Assembly: GCF_005844085.1 (NCBI RefSeq)
Contig: NZ_VCDI01000003.1
Location: 396,374-460,373, forward strand
Origin: Lichenicoccus roseus
GTDB taxonomy: Bacteria > Pseudomonadota > Alphaproteobacteria > Acetobacterales > Acetobacteraceae
Reading direction: 5' to 3'
DNA: 64,000 bases
Shown here: positions 26,549 through 34,523 of the stretch, piece after piece
Layout: each line of letters begins with the position of its first letter
Numbering within the stretch: position 1 is the stretch's first letter
Program-made: the position numbers and the translations under genes
Notes under the pieces: generated by a model
What the model saw: only the letters and a program-made list of their open reading frames with translations
Database searches by the model: none
Told to the model about the DNA's origin: nothing

Positions 26549-27684
26549 GAGACCAGCCTCAGATGCGCCTGCGCCGGTTCCAGCTTCGGCATGCTGCGCA
26601 CGAGGTAGGGATCGGGCTGTACCGGGGCGGCGGCCTCCGCCAGGATGTCGAAGCGTCCCTCGGCGGTCGAGCGTCCGATGCGCGGCGTCAGCCACGCGTG
26701 CATGGTCTGCGGATCGAGCCGCACAAGTCCCTGCGGTGCGCGGAGGACCTGTCCCGCCGCCGAGCGGGATACCGCTGCGATGTCGTCGCCGCCGGCTTCC
26801 GCCAGCGCAAGGCCGAGCAAGCGGACGGCGACGTAGGACGCTTCCGCATCGGCGGAGGCATCGCCGTGCGCATGCCTGGTGTAGGCATCGACGAAGCGCC
26901 GGTTCTCGGCGGAGACGATCGACGAGAAATAGACGCTCGAACTGATGTGGCCGTCGCGCGCGCCCGGCTCGATCTGCAGGAGCTCGGGCTCCGACAGGCT
27001 GCAGCTCAGCACCGGCATCGCCGTCGCCTGGTCGATGCCACGCTTCGTGCAGGCGGCACGGAACATCGAGAAGAAACGGTAGGCGGACGTGCCGATCAGG
27101 GTGCTGAAGACGCAGTCCGGGGCGGCATCGAGGATGGCGTCGACCACCTGGCCGAGCCCGATATCGCCGACCGGCAGGTAGCGCTCCCCGGCGACCGTGC
27201 CGCCCTGCGCCACCAGCACCTCGCGCAGGATGCGGTTGTTCTCCCAGGCCCAGATATAGTTCGACCCGATGCAGAAGATGCGTCGACGCCGCTGCCGCAG
27301 CACATGCTCGATCAGCGGGATGATGTGCTGGTTCGGTGCCGCGCCGGTATAGATCACGTTCGGGGCGCTCTCGAAGCCCTCGTAGTGCGAGGGATACCAG
27401 AGCAGCGCGTCGCGGTGCTCGATGAGCGGAATGAGTTCCTTGCGGCTCGACGAGGTGTAGCAGCCGACGACATGGCGAATGCCGCGATCGAGCAGGTCGC
27501 GGCAGAGCGGCTCGTAGCGCTGAAGATCGCCGCCGGGATCCGCATGCACGACCTGCAGCCGCAGTGCCGGGTTCGAGCGGTTGACTTCCTCCGCCGCCAC
27601 CAGGGCGCCGTTGTGCATCGCCTGTCCGACCACGCCGTACGGCCCGGAGGTCGAGAACAGCAATCCGATCGCGATATTCCGCAA
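26545..27684 (-). CDS. amiC: AmiC-like amide-sensing protein
   Basis: A 379-residue periplasmic-binding-protein fold without a signal peptide, so it acts in the cytoplasm, as in the Pseudomonas amidase system where AmiC sequesters AmiR until an amide binds. Family segments: IGLLFSTSGPYGVVGQAMHNGALVAAEEVN, VVGCYTSSSRKELIPLIE, LLWYPSHYEGFESAPNVIYTGAAPNQ and FCIGSNYIWAWENNRI. The start codon is TTG at 27684 with GGAGG seven bases upstream; there is no nearby ATG. It is the first gene of a long minus-strand operon. Confidence 0.87.
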   Translation of the reverse strand: MRNIAIGLLFSTSGPYGVVGQAMHNGALVAAEEVNRSNPALRLQVVHADPGGDLQRYEPLCRDLLDRGIRHVVGCYTSSSRKELIPLIEHRDALLWYPSHYEGFESAPNVIYTGAAPNQHIIPLIEHVLRQRRRRIFCIGSNYIWAWENNRILREVLVAQGGTVAGERYLPVGDIGLGQVVDAILDAAPDCVFSTLIGTSAYRFFSMFRAACTKRGIDQATAMPVLSCSLSEPELLQIEPGARDGHISSSVYFSSIVSAENRRFVDAYTRHAHGDASADAEASYVAVRLLGLALAEAGGDDIAAVSRSAAGQVLRAPQGLVRLDPQTMHAWLTPRIGRSTAEGRFDILAEAAAPVQPDPYLVRSMPKLEPAQAHLRLVS

Positions 27685-27707
27685 GCCCCCACCTCCAACG
27701 CAAGCAG

Positions 27708-27731
27708 GCCCGATGGCGAATGCCAGCGGGC
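27708..27731 (-). promoter_or_regulatory. Leader hairpin next to the amiC ribosome site
   Basis: In the amiC transcript GCCCG pairs with CGGGC and, after one mismatch, TGGC pairs with GCCA around an ATTC loop. The structure ends about ten bases before the GGAGG ribosome site. It could act as a terminator or a translation-control stem, but no U-tract follows. Confidence 0.4.
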
Positions 27732-27765
27732 TTCATTGCCTAATTCATAAACAATCGACCAAGGA

Positions 27766-27803
27766 TCAGGCGTTCAAGGTGAGCAGCGGTGCTCAACGCC
27801 TAA
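27766..27803 (-). promoter_or_regulatory. Leader hairpin with possible ANTAR-type hexaloop
   Basis: In the amiC transcript TTAGGCGTT pairs with AACGCCTGA (nine pairs, one wobble). Inside it GAGC pairs with GCTC around the six-base loop ACCGCT. ANTAR targets are hairpins with hexaloops carrying A at position 1 and G at position 4, and this loop fits. The A and the final T could also pair, shrinking the loop to CCGC, and a second matching hairpin was not found. Confidence 0.45.
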
Positions 27804-27905
27804 GATGCAGGCTGGAAGATCGGAATCCTTCTGTCAAGCCGGCGGATTGCGCCGCATCCTGGCCGAGCTCTTGCTAGTCGGGAACCGCACATCGGGGCCT
27901 GGGTG

Positions 27906-29438
27906 ATGGACGACATCGATATCGTTGAATTGACGCTCGACGGCGCGCAGCAGGCATTTGCCGGCGGACGCACGACATCGGAAGCCTTGACGCAGGCCTT
28001 CCTCGACCGCATCGCGCTCTACAACCCGCACTACAACGCCATCATCTTTCTCAATCCGGATGCGCTGGAGGACGCCCGCGCCATCGACCGGCGACGCAGT
28101 GCCGGCGAGGCGCTCGGACCGCTGGCCGGCGTGCCGGTGGTGGTGAAGGACCCGATGGACATGGTCGGGTTCCCGACCACTGCGGGCTGGTCCCTGCTGC
28201 ACGGCAGGACCGGCGGCGTCGACCTGATGCCGGGCACCGACGCGCCGGTGGTGGCGCGGCTGCGGGCGGCCGGTGCCGTCATCCTGGGCAAGACCAACGT
28301 CCCGGTGCTCAGCCATACCGGCTCGCATGCCAACGACAGCTGGGCCGGACCGACCTACAACGCCGCCGGACGCCAGTTCCTGCCCGGCGGCAGCAGTGCC
28401 GGCACCGCCTGCGCGGTGGCCTCCAGCATGGCGGTGCTGGGCCTCGCCGAGGAGACTGGCGGCTCGATCCAGAACCCGGCCTCGGCGCAGGCGCTGGTCG
28501 GCATCAAGCCGAGTTTCGCGCTGGTGCCGAATGCCGGGGTGATGCCGCTCTCCGGGCTGCGCGACGTGGTCGGGCCGATCGCGCGCTGCGTCCGCGACGC
28601 CGCGCTGACGCTGGACGTGCTGGCTGGCTATTGCGGAGAGGACCCGAAGACCGTCGCCGCGATCGGCAAGATCCCCCGCGGCGGCTACGCCGCGAACCTG
28701 TCGCGCGAGGCGCTGCGGGGCAGGCGGATCGGACTATACGGGCCGGGTTGGCGCGACCTGCCGCTCTCCGTCGAGACGGAAGCGCTCTACAGCTGCGCCC
28801 AGGACGAACTGCGGGCGAGGGGTGCCGAGCTGGTGGCGGATCCGTTCCTCGGGTCCGGCTTCGCAGCCCTGCGCCAGCCGACGGTGCCGGATGCCGAATT
28901 CGATGCGCGCGGCCTCGAATCGATGCCGTACGACATGCAGAAATATCTCGAGCGGATGGGACCCGACACCGCCCTGCAGAGCTTCGAGGCGTTCGCCGCC
29001 GCGACCGCAGCACAGGACCCGTTCGGACCGTCAGGAGTGCTGGGCTTCATGCCCAGGCTGCCGGACTTCGTCGCCTGCCTGGCCGCGCCGCGCCGGGCGC
29101 CGGACATGGCCGCCTTCATCGCCCTGCGCGAAGCCTATCTCGCACTCTTCGATGCGGTGTTCGCGCGCGAGCGGCTCGATGTCCTGGTGTTTCCGCAGAT
29201 GCGCGAGGAATTGGCGCCGCTGCACGGCGGCGGGCGCATCCACGAGACGGTGGTGAGCGAGATCAACATCGCCGGCCTGCCCGCGGTCACGGTGCCGGCC
29301 GGCTACCATGGATCAGGTGCGCCGTTCGGACTGGTGTTCGTCGGCCGCATGTGGAGCGAGGCCGATCTGCTCGCCTGCGCCTACGACTACGAAGCCAGCA
29401 CCGCGCATCGCCGGGCACCGGAGCTGGAGATGCCCTGA
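27906..29438 (+). CDS. Amidase (amidase-signature family)
   Basis: A 510-residue serine hydrolase of the amidase-signature family. The catalytic triad is visible: Lys81 in PVVVKDPMD, Ser163 in the GGSSAG loop and Ser187 in EETGGSIQNPAS, with the expected 24-residue spacing between the two serines. ATG at 27906 directly follows an in-frame GTG. It is divergent from amiC with 221 bases between, so it may belong to the same amide response. Its preferred amide cannot be inferred. It converges on the RND pump with only four bases between the stops. Confidence 0.87.
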   Translation: MDDIDIVELTLDGAQQAFAGGRTTSEALTQAFLDRIALYNPHYNAIIFLNPDALEDARAIDRRRSAGEALGPLAGVPVVVKDPMDMVGFPTTAGWSLLHGRTGGVDLMPGTDAPVVARLRAAGAVILGKTNVPVLSHTGSHANDSWAGPTYNAAGRQFLPGGSSAGTACAVASSMAVLGLAEETGGSIQNPASAQALVGIKPSFALVPNAGVMPLSGLRDVVGPIARCVRDAALTLDVLAGYCGEDPKTVAAIGKIPRGGYAANLSREALRGRRIGLYGPGWRDLPLSVETEALYSCAQDELRARGAELVADPFLGSGFAALRQPTVPDAEFDARGLESMPYDMQKYLERMGPDTALQSFEAFAAATAAQDPFGPSGVLGFMPRLPDFVACLAAPRRAPDMAAFIALREAYLALFDAVFARERLDVLVFPQMREELAPLHGGGRIHETVVSEINIAGLPAVTVPAGYHGSGAPFGLVFVGRMWSEADLLACAYDYEASTAHRRAPELEMP

Positions 29439-29442
29439 CGCG

Positions 29443-32400
29443 CTACTCGGCGACATGCTCGGGGACCGGCCGCACCTGGCCGGCGCGGGTCATCGCGCGG
29501 CCGCCGAGCTTGCGCACGACGGTGTAGAACGCGGGCGTGAACAGCAGGCCGAAGCCGGTCACGCCGAGCATGCCGAAGAACACCGCGGTGCCGAGCGACT
29601 GGCGCATTTCCGAGCCGGCACCGGTTGCCACCGCCAGCGGCGCCACGCCGAGGATGAAGGCGAACGACGTCATCAGGATCGGACGCAGACGGGTGCGGGC
29701 GGCGTGGATGGCGGCATTGGCAGGCGTCGCGCCCTCGTCCTCGGCCTGGCGCGCGAACTCCACGATCAGGATCGCATTCTTGGCGGCAAGGCCGACCAGC
29801 ACCACGAAGCCGATCTGCGCCAGGATGTCGATCGACATGCCGCGCGCCAGCAGGCCGGTCACCGAGGCCAGCAGGCACATCGGTACGATCAGGATGATGG
29901 AAAGCGGCAGCTTCCAGCTCTCGTACTGTGCCGCCAGCACCAGGAAGACGAAGAGGGCGGCGGCGCCGAATACCAGCAGGGTCGGCGTGCCGCGCTCCTG
30001 CTGCTGGAAGGCGATCTCGGTCCATTCGAAGCCGATGCCCTTCGGCAGAACCTGGTGGGCGAGCTGCTCCATGCGCGCCAGCGAGGTGCCGCTGGCGACA
30101 CCGGGGGCGGCCGATCCCATCACCTCGGCGGCCGGGAACAGGTCGTAGCGCGGCACGCGGTACGGCGAGGTGATGTCGTTGAAGCGGGCGACGGTGCCGA
30201 TCGGCACCATGCGGCCGGCCAGGTTGCGTGCCCGCAGCCGGCCGATATCGTTCACGTCGCGGCGGAACTGGCCGTCCGCCTGCACCACGACCTCGTAGGT
30301 GCGGCCGAGATAGTTGAAGTCGTTGACGTACTGCGAGCCGAGATAGACCTCGAGGGTGTTGAACACGTCGGTCGGCGACAGCCCGACCATCTGCGCCTTC
30401 TCGCGATCGATGCTGGCATACACCGACGGCGTCCCGGTGCTGAACAGGGTGAACACGCCGGCGAAGGCGGGATCGTGGTTGGCGGCGCCGACCAGCGTCT
30501 GCGCTGCCTTGGCGAGCACCTCGGGCCCGAGGCCGGCCTGGTCCTGCAGCATCATCTTGAAGCCGCCGGCGCTGCCGAGGCCCTGCACCGGCGGCGGCGG
30601 GATGGTGAGCACGTAGGCGTCCTGGATGCCGGACAGCCTGGCGCGCAGCCTCGCCAGCACGCTGTTGGCATCCATGCCGTGCCGCGTCGGGTGGCCGTAT
30701 AGCGAGGGCAGGCCGGAGAAGATGGTGCCGTCGTTGGAGGCGACGGTGAAGGTGGTGGCATCGAGGCCGGCGAACGGCACCACGTGCTCGATGCCGGGCG
30801 TGTCGAGGATGATCTGGCTGGCCTCGCGCACCGCCTTCTCGGTGCGGTCCAGCGTAGCGCCGGCCGGCAGCTGCAGCACGGTGATCAGGTAGCCCTGGTC
30901 CTGCTCCGGGATGAACCCGGTCGGCGCGCGGGAGAACTGGAACCCGGCGAAGCAGATCAGCAGCACGTAGATGACCATCACCAGGCCGAGCATGCGTACG
31001 GCGCGCGCGGTGAAGCGCGCGTAGGCGTTGGAGGCGCGGGAGAAGACCCAGTTGAAGCCGTCGAACAGCTTCTGCACGGTGCGCGCGACGATGTTCGGGC
31101 GTCGCGCCGCACGCTTGTCGTGGTCCTTGAACAGCACCGCGCAGAGTGCCGGGCTCAAGGTCAGCGAGACCAGGCAGGAGATCACCGTGGAGGCGGCGAT
31201 GGTGACCGCGAACTGCCGGAAGAACTGGCCGGAGATGCCGGACAGGAAGGCCGACGGCACGAACACCGCGCACAGGGTCAGGGCGATGGCGATCAGCGCG
31301 CCGCCCACCTCGTCCATGGTGCGATGCGCCGCCTCGGTCGGGTTCATGCCGAGCGCCATGTTGCGCTCGACATTCTCGACCACGACGATGGCGTCGTCGA
31401 CCACGATGCCGACCGCGAGCACCAGGCCGAACAGCGACAGGTTGTTGAGCGACACGCCGCAGATCGCCAGGATCAGGAAGGTGCCGATCAGCGAGACTGG
31501 GATCGCGATCACCGGAATGATCGAGGCGCGCCAGTTCTGCAGGAACAGGATGACGACGCCGACCACCAGCAGGATGGCGACGAAGATCGTCTTGATGACC
31601 TCGTGCACCGATGCCGCGACGAAGGTGGTCGGGTCGTAGACGATCTTGTAGGCGATGCCGGACGGGAAATCCTTCGCCAGCGTATTCATCGTCGAGATGA
31701 CCTCGTGCTCGACGGCAAGCGAGTTCGAGCCGGGCTGGGCGAAGATGAGCAGCGGTGTCGCATCGCTATGGTCGAGATATCCGGTCGAGCCGTAATCCTG
31801 CGCGCCGACCTCCACCCTGCCGATATCGCGTATGCGGGTGACCCGGCCGTTCGGGTCGGACTTCACGACGATGTTCTCGAACTCCGCCGGCGAGGACAGC
31901 CGTCCGAGCGTCTGCACGTTGAGCTGGAAGGCTTCGTGGGTGGGGATCGGCGGCTGGTTCAGGATACCCGCCGAGACCTGCACGTTCTGCGCGCGCAGGG
32001 CGGCCAGCACCTCGCTCGCGTTCAGGTTGTAGGCGGCCACCTTGTCGGGATCGAGCCAGATGCGCATGGCGTAGTCGCGCGAGCCGAACACCTGCACGTC
32101 GCCGACGCCGGGCAGGCGGGCGAGCGCATCCTTCACGTGCAGGGTCGCGTAGTTCGAGATGTAGAGCGGATCGCGCGAGCCGTCCGGCGACAGCAGATGC
32201 GCCGCCAGCAGGATGTTCGGCGTCGATTTGCGGACCTGCACGCCGAGCGCCTGCACATCCTGCGGCAGCCGCGGCAGCGTGTCCTGCACACGGTTCTGGG
32301 TCAGCATCTGGGCGACGTTGAGGTCGGTGCCGATCTGGAACGTGACGGTGATGGTGAGCTTGCCGTCGCCGGTCGACTGGCTGCTCATGTAGAGCATGTT

Positions 32401-32625
32401 CTCGACGCCGTTGACCTCCTGCTCCAGCGGGGTCGCGACGGTACGCGCGACGGTTTCCGCCGAGGCGCCGGGGTAGGTGGTGGTGATCTGCACCGTCGGC
32501 GGCACGATCTCGGGGAACTGCGCGATCGGCAGCGTCATCAGCGCGCCAAGGCCGATCAGCGTGATGAACACGCTGAACACGGTGGCGAGGATCGGCCGGT
32601 CGATGAAGAGGTGCGTGAGACGCAT
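29443..32625 (-). CDS. RND efflux transporter, HAE1 (AcrB/MexB) family
   Basis: A 1060-residue inner-membrane proton/drug antiporter. It has the usual two-fold layout of twelve helices with two large periplasmic loops. Proton-relay residues are present: the Asp pair in LAVGIVVDDAIVVVENVER (helix 4) and Lys in LVGLAAKNAILIVEFARQ (helix 10). The N-terminus FIDRPILATVFSVFITLIGLGAL is typical. It lies about 50 bases downstream of its membrane-fusion partner. No TolC-like channel gene is in the window, so it must borrow one encoded elsewhere. Confidence 0.93.
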   Translation of the reverse strand: MRLTHLFIDRPILATVFSVFITLIGLGALMTLPIAQFPEIVPPTVQITTTYPGASAETVARTVATPLEQEVNGVENMLYMSSQSTGDGKLTITVTFQIGTDLNVAQMLTQNRVQDTLPRLPQDVQALGVQVRKSTPNILLAAHLLSPDGSRDPLYISNYATLHVKDALARLPGVGDVQVFGSRDYAMRIWLDPDKVAAYNLNASEVLAALRAQNVQVSAGILNQPPIPTHEAFQLNVQTLGRLSSPAEFENIVVKSDPNGRVTRIRDIGRVEVGAQDYGSTGYLDHSDATPLLIFAQPGSNSLAVEHEVISTMNTLAKDFPSGIAYKIVYDPTTFVAASVHEVIKTIFVAILLVVGVVILFLQNWRASIIPVIAIPVSLIGTFLILAICGVSLNNLSLFGLVLAVGIVVDDAIVVVENVERNMALGMNPTEAAHRTMDEVGGALIAIALTLCAVFVPSAFLSGISGQFFRQFAVTIAASTVISCLVSLTLSPALCAVLFKDHDKRAARRPNIVARTVQKLFDGFNWVFSRASNAYARFTARAVRMLGLVMVIYVLLICFAGFQFSRAPTGFIPEQDQGYLITVLQLPAGATLDRTEKAVREASQIILDTPGIEHVVPFAGLDATTFTVASNDGTIFSGLPSLYGHPTRHGMDANSVLARLRARLSGIQDAYVLTIPPPPVQGLGSAGGFKMMLQDQAGLGPEVLAKAAQTLVGAANHDPAFAGVFTLFSTGTPSVYASIDREKAQMVGLSPTDVFNTLEVYLGSQYVNDFNYLGRTYEVVVQADGQFRRDVNDIGRLRARNLAGRMVPIGTVARFNDITSPYRVPRYDLFPAAEVMGSAAPGVASGTSLARMEQLAHQVLPKGIGFEWTEIAFQQQERGTPTLLVFGAAALFVFLVLAAQYESWKLPLSIILIVPMCLLASVTGLLARGMSIDILAQIGFVVLVGLAAKNAILIVEFARQAEDEGATPANAAIHAARTRLRPILMTSFAFILGVAPLAVATGAGSEMRQSLGTAVFFGMLGVTGFGLLFTPAFYTVVRKLGGRAMTRAGQVRPVPEHVAE

Positions 32626-32678
32626 GAGCGAGGCTTCCGGTTGACGCCCGAGTGGGGGTGGAGGTGGGCTCGCCTGGA

Positions 32679-33905
32679 TCAGTTCTCGCCGTCGGCGACC
32701 GCATCGAACTGGATCGTGCTGTCCTTGGGGGAGACCTTGGTCCCCGGCATGGCGTGCATGAGGCCATCGACGATCACCCGGTCGGTCGGCTTGAGGCCCG
32801 CTGTGACGACGCGCAGTCCGCCGCGCATGTCGCCGATCTGCACCGGGCGGGGCACCACGGTGCCGTCGGCGGCCGCGATCAGCAGCAGGTGATTGGACTG
32901 GTCGGGGACCACCGCCGCCGCCGGCACCAGCAGGGCCGGTCGCGGGTTGGAGATGGTCAGCCGGAGGCGGGCAAATTCGCCCGGGGTGAGGAACAGGTCG
33001 GGGTTCGGCACCGTCGCCCGGGCATGGATGGTGCCGCTGGCGCGGTCGAGGCTGTTATCGACGAAGTCGAGCGTGCCGGTGCGGGCGAAGTGGCCTTCGT
33101 CGCTCAGGCTGATCTCGACGCGGTCGGCGAGGGCGGCCGCCTCGTGCGCCCGCGCATGGCTGAAGGTCAGGAAGTCGCTCTCGCTCATGTTGAAGTCGAG
33201 ATGGATCGGATCGAGCGAGACGATGGTGGCGAGCAGCGTGGTAGCGCTGCTGCCCGCCCGGCTGCCGCTGATGAGGTTGCCGATCGAAACCTGATGATCG
33301 CCGATCCGGCCGCTGAACGGCGCCTGCACGTGGCAATAGGACAGATCGAGCGAGGCATCCTGTACCGCCGCTTCCGCCTGGTCGAGGGCGGCCTGTGCGG
33401 ACTGCTGGTCGGCGCTGCGCTGGTCGACATTTTCCGCCGTGCCGAAATCGGTGCGCTTGAGCTGCTGGGCACGCCAGAACTCGCTGTTGGCGAGAGCAAG
33501 TCGTGCCGTCGCCGTCTTGTACTGGGCACGCGCCTGGGCCAGCTTGATTTCGTACGGGCGTGGATCGATGACGAACAGCAGGTCGCCTTTCCTGACGATC
33601 TGGCCATCCTTGAAATCGATCTCGGTCAGGACGCCGCCGACCTGAGCGCGCAACTCGACGCGGTCGACCGCGGAGAACTGGCCGAGGAAACCCTGTCGTC
33701 CGGAAACGTCGCGTTGCAGCGGCAGGCTGACGGTCACCACCGGCGGAGGCGGCGCCATCGCGCTTGCGGCACTGTGCGGAGACGACTTCCAGAGCAGCAG
33801 GCCGGCGACGGCGGCGACCGCGATGATCGCCACACCCGCCACCGCCATGGGCCTGCGGCGGCGAGTGGGGCGCGTGCTGGAGATCCGGCTGCTCGTCTGG
33901 CTCAT
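32679..33905 (-). CDS. RND efflux membrane-fusion protein (AcrA/MexA-like)
   Basis: A 408-residue periplasmic adaptor. An N-terminal membrane anchor (AVAGVAIIAVAAVAGLLLW) follows a basic cytoplasmic stretch, with no lipobox. The lipoyl half-motifs are VELRAQVGGVLTEIDFKDGQIVRKGDLLFVIDPRPYE and CHVQAPFSGRIGDHQVSIGNLI, flanking an alpha-hairpin rich in Ala/Gln/Asp. ATG at 33905. A promoter with TTGAAA and TATACC hexamers lies just upstream, overlapped by a palindrome that looks like a repressor site. Confidence 0.9.
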   Translation of the reverse strand: MSQTSSRISSTRPTRRRRPMAVAGVAIIAVAAVAGLLLWKSSPHSAASAMAPPPPVVTVSLPLQRDVSGRQGFLGQFSAVDRVELRAQVGGVLTEIDFKDGQIVRKGDLLFVIDPRPYEIKLAQARAQYKTATARLALANSEFWRAQQLKRTDFGTAENVDQRSADQQSAQAALDQAEAAVQDASLDLSYCHVQAPFSGRIGDHQVSIGNLISGSRAGSSATTLLATIVSLDPIHLDFNMSESDFLTFSHARAHEAAALADRVEISLSDEGHFARTGTLDFVDNSLDRASGTIHARATVPNPDLFLTPGEFARLRLTISNPRPALLVPAAAVVPDQSNHLLLIAAADGTVVPRPVQIGDMRGGLRVVTAGLKPTDRVIVDGLMHAMPGTKVSPKDSTIQFDAVADGEN

Positions 33906-33928
33906 GGAGTTCCGGTCCGTTCAACGAT

Positions 33929-33957
33929 CTGTCATATTCAATACCGATTGGTATAAT
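33929..33957 (+). promoter_or_regulatory. Plus-strand promoter-like sequence toward the sphingolipid operon
   Basis: CTGTCA, 17 bases, then a perfect TATAAT at 33952-33957. It would direct transcription toward the ACP gene 267 bases away. Its -10 element overlaps the -10 of the opposing efflux promoter. Confidence 0.4.
33941..33954. promoter_or_regulatory. Palindromic operator candidate (TetR-like)
   Basis: ATACC-GATT-GGTAT, a perfect five-pair inverted repeat of a form often bound by TetR-family repressors. It overlaps the -10 hexamers of both opposing promoter-like sequences. No TetR gene is present in the window. Confidence 0.5.
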
Positions 33958-33978
33958 GGCCGGCCGAAAAGGTTTCAA
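33950..33978 (-). promoter_or_regulatory. Promoter of the RND efflux operon
   Basis: Reading the minus strand: TTGAAA (33978-33973), a 17-base spacer, TATACC (33955-33950). The start codon of the adaptor gene lies 45 bases further on. Hexamers and spacing fit a housekeeping sigma factor. Confidence 0.55.
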
Positions 33979-34094
33979 GGCTCGCCGCCGGTTGATCGAC
34001 AGGGAGGCTGAGGCGTTGTCGTGGGGAATTCGCAGCCGCGCCGCCACCATGCGAAGCTGCGGCCAACCTCGTAGCAAGCACGAATTTAACGATC

Positions 34095-34114
34095 GCTTAC
34101 CGTAGGCTTACGGT
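34095..34114. repeat. 11-base-spaced repeat / inverted repeat upstream of acp-spt
   Basis: GCTTAC occurs at 34095-34100 and 34106-34111, exactly 11 bases apart, as in sites of OmpR/PhoB-type regulators. The same stretch also forms the perfect inverted repeat ACCGTA-GGCT-TACGGT (34099-34114). It is centred about 85 bases before the likely transcription start. Confidence 0.4.
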
Positions 34115-34152
34115 CGCACGGAACTGCTCGGTGCGAGCGCGCCTGCCCCGAA

Positions 34153-34181
34153 TTGCCCAGCGGCCCGGTGCAGTCTATGGT
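34153..34181 (+). promoter_or_regulatory. Promoter-like sequence of the acp-spt operon
   Basis: TTGCCC (34153-34158), a 17-base spacer, TATGGT (34176-34181), ending 42 bases before the TTG start of the ACP gene. Confidence 0.4.
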
Positions 34182-34223
34182 CCAGTGTTACCGATCAGCG
34201 ACGATCGAAGGAACGGGTAGTCC

Positions 34224-34517
34224 TTGTCTCAAGAGAATGTGATTTCAGTGATCATCGACGCGGTGCGGTCGCAGGGCGACGTGCCGCCGGAGATCTGCGA
34301 CCGGATTACCGCCGAGACGAACATCGTGCGTGATCTCAAACTGGATTCGATTGCCGTCATGGACTTCATCATGGAACTGGAAACCAGGTTCAAGACGGTG
34401 GTGCCGCTCGATGCGATCGCGGATGTGCAGACCGTCGGCGACCTGGCGACCATCCTCACCCGCAACCAGGCGACCGCGCATGAAACCCGGAATTCCCAGA
34501 CTGATGTTCAGGTTTAG
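34224..34517 (+). CDS. acpR: Acyl carrier protein of the sphingolipid cluster
   Basis: A 97-residue acidic carrier protein. The phosphopantetheine site is Ser42 in LKLDSIAVMDF, followed by a helix-II-like acidic stretch MELETRF. It is longer at the C-terminus than the housekeeping ACP and lies six bases upstream of the serine palmitoyltransferase gene, as does the specialised ACP of Caulobacter-type sphingolipid clusters, which delivers the acyl chain to that enzyme. The start is TTG at 34224, with AAGGA about 11 bases upstream. The symbol is assigned by context. Confidence 0.85.
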   Translation: MSQENVISVIIDAVRSQGDVPPEICDRITAETNIVRDLKLDSIAVMDFIMELETRFKTVVPLDAIADVQTVGDLATILTRNQATAHETRNSQTDVQV

Positions 34518-34523
34518 TCGATA

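Larger units (their letters stand above)
33906..34223. other. 318-base divergent regulatory region
   Basis: Separates the efflux operon from the sphingolipid operon. It contains two face-to-face promoter-like sequences sharing a palindrome (33929-33978), a repeat element at 34095-34114, and a third promoter-like sequence at 34153-34181. No ORF of quality was seen. Confidence 0.6.

Noticed and set aside
27685-27905. Sigma-54 promoter for the amide operon
   Set aside because: No GG-N10-GC pair with the usual flanking bases was found on the minus strand.
30784-32892. A 702-codon plus-strand frame across the RND pump gene
   Set aside because: Composition is typical of an antisense shadow, and the pump on the minus strand has all family motifs.
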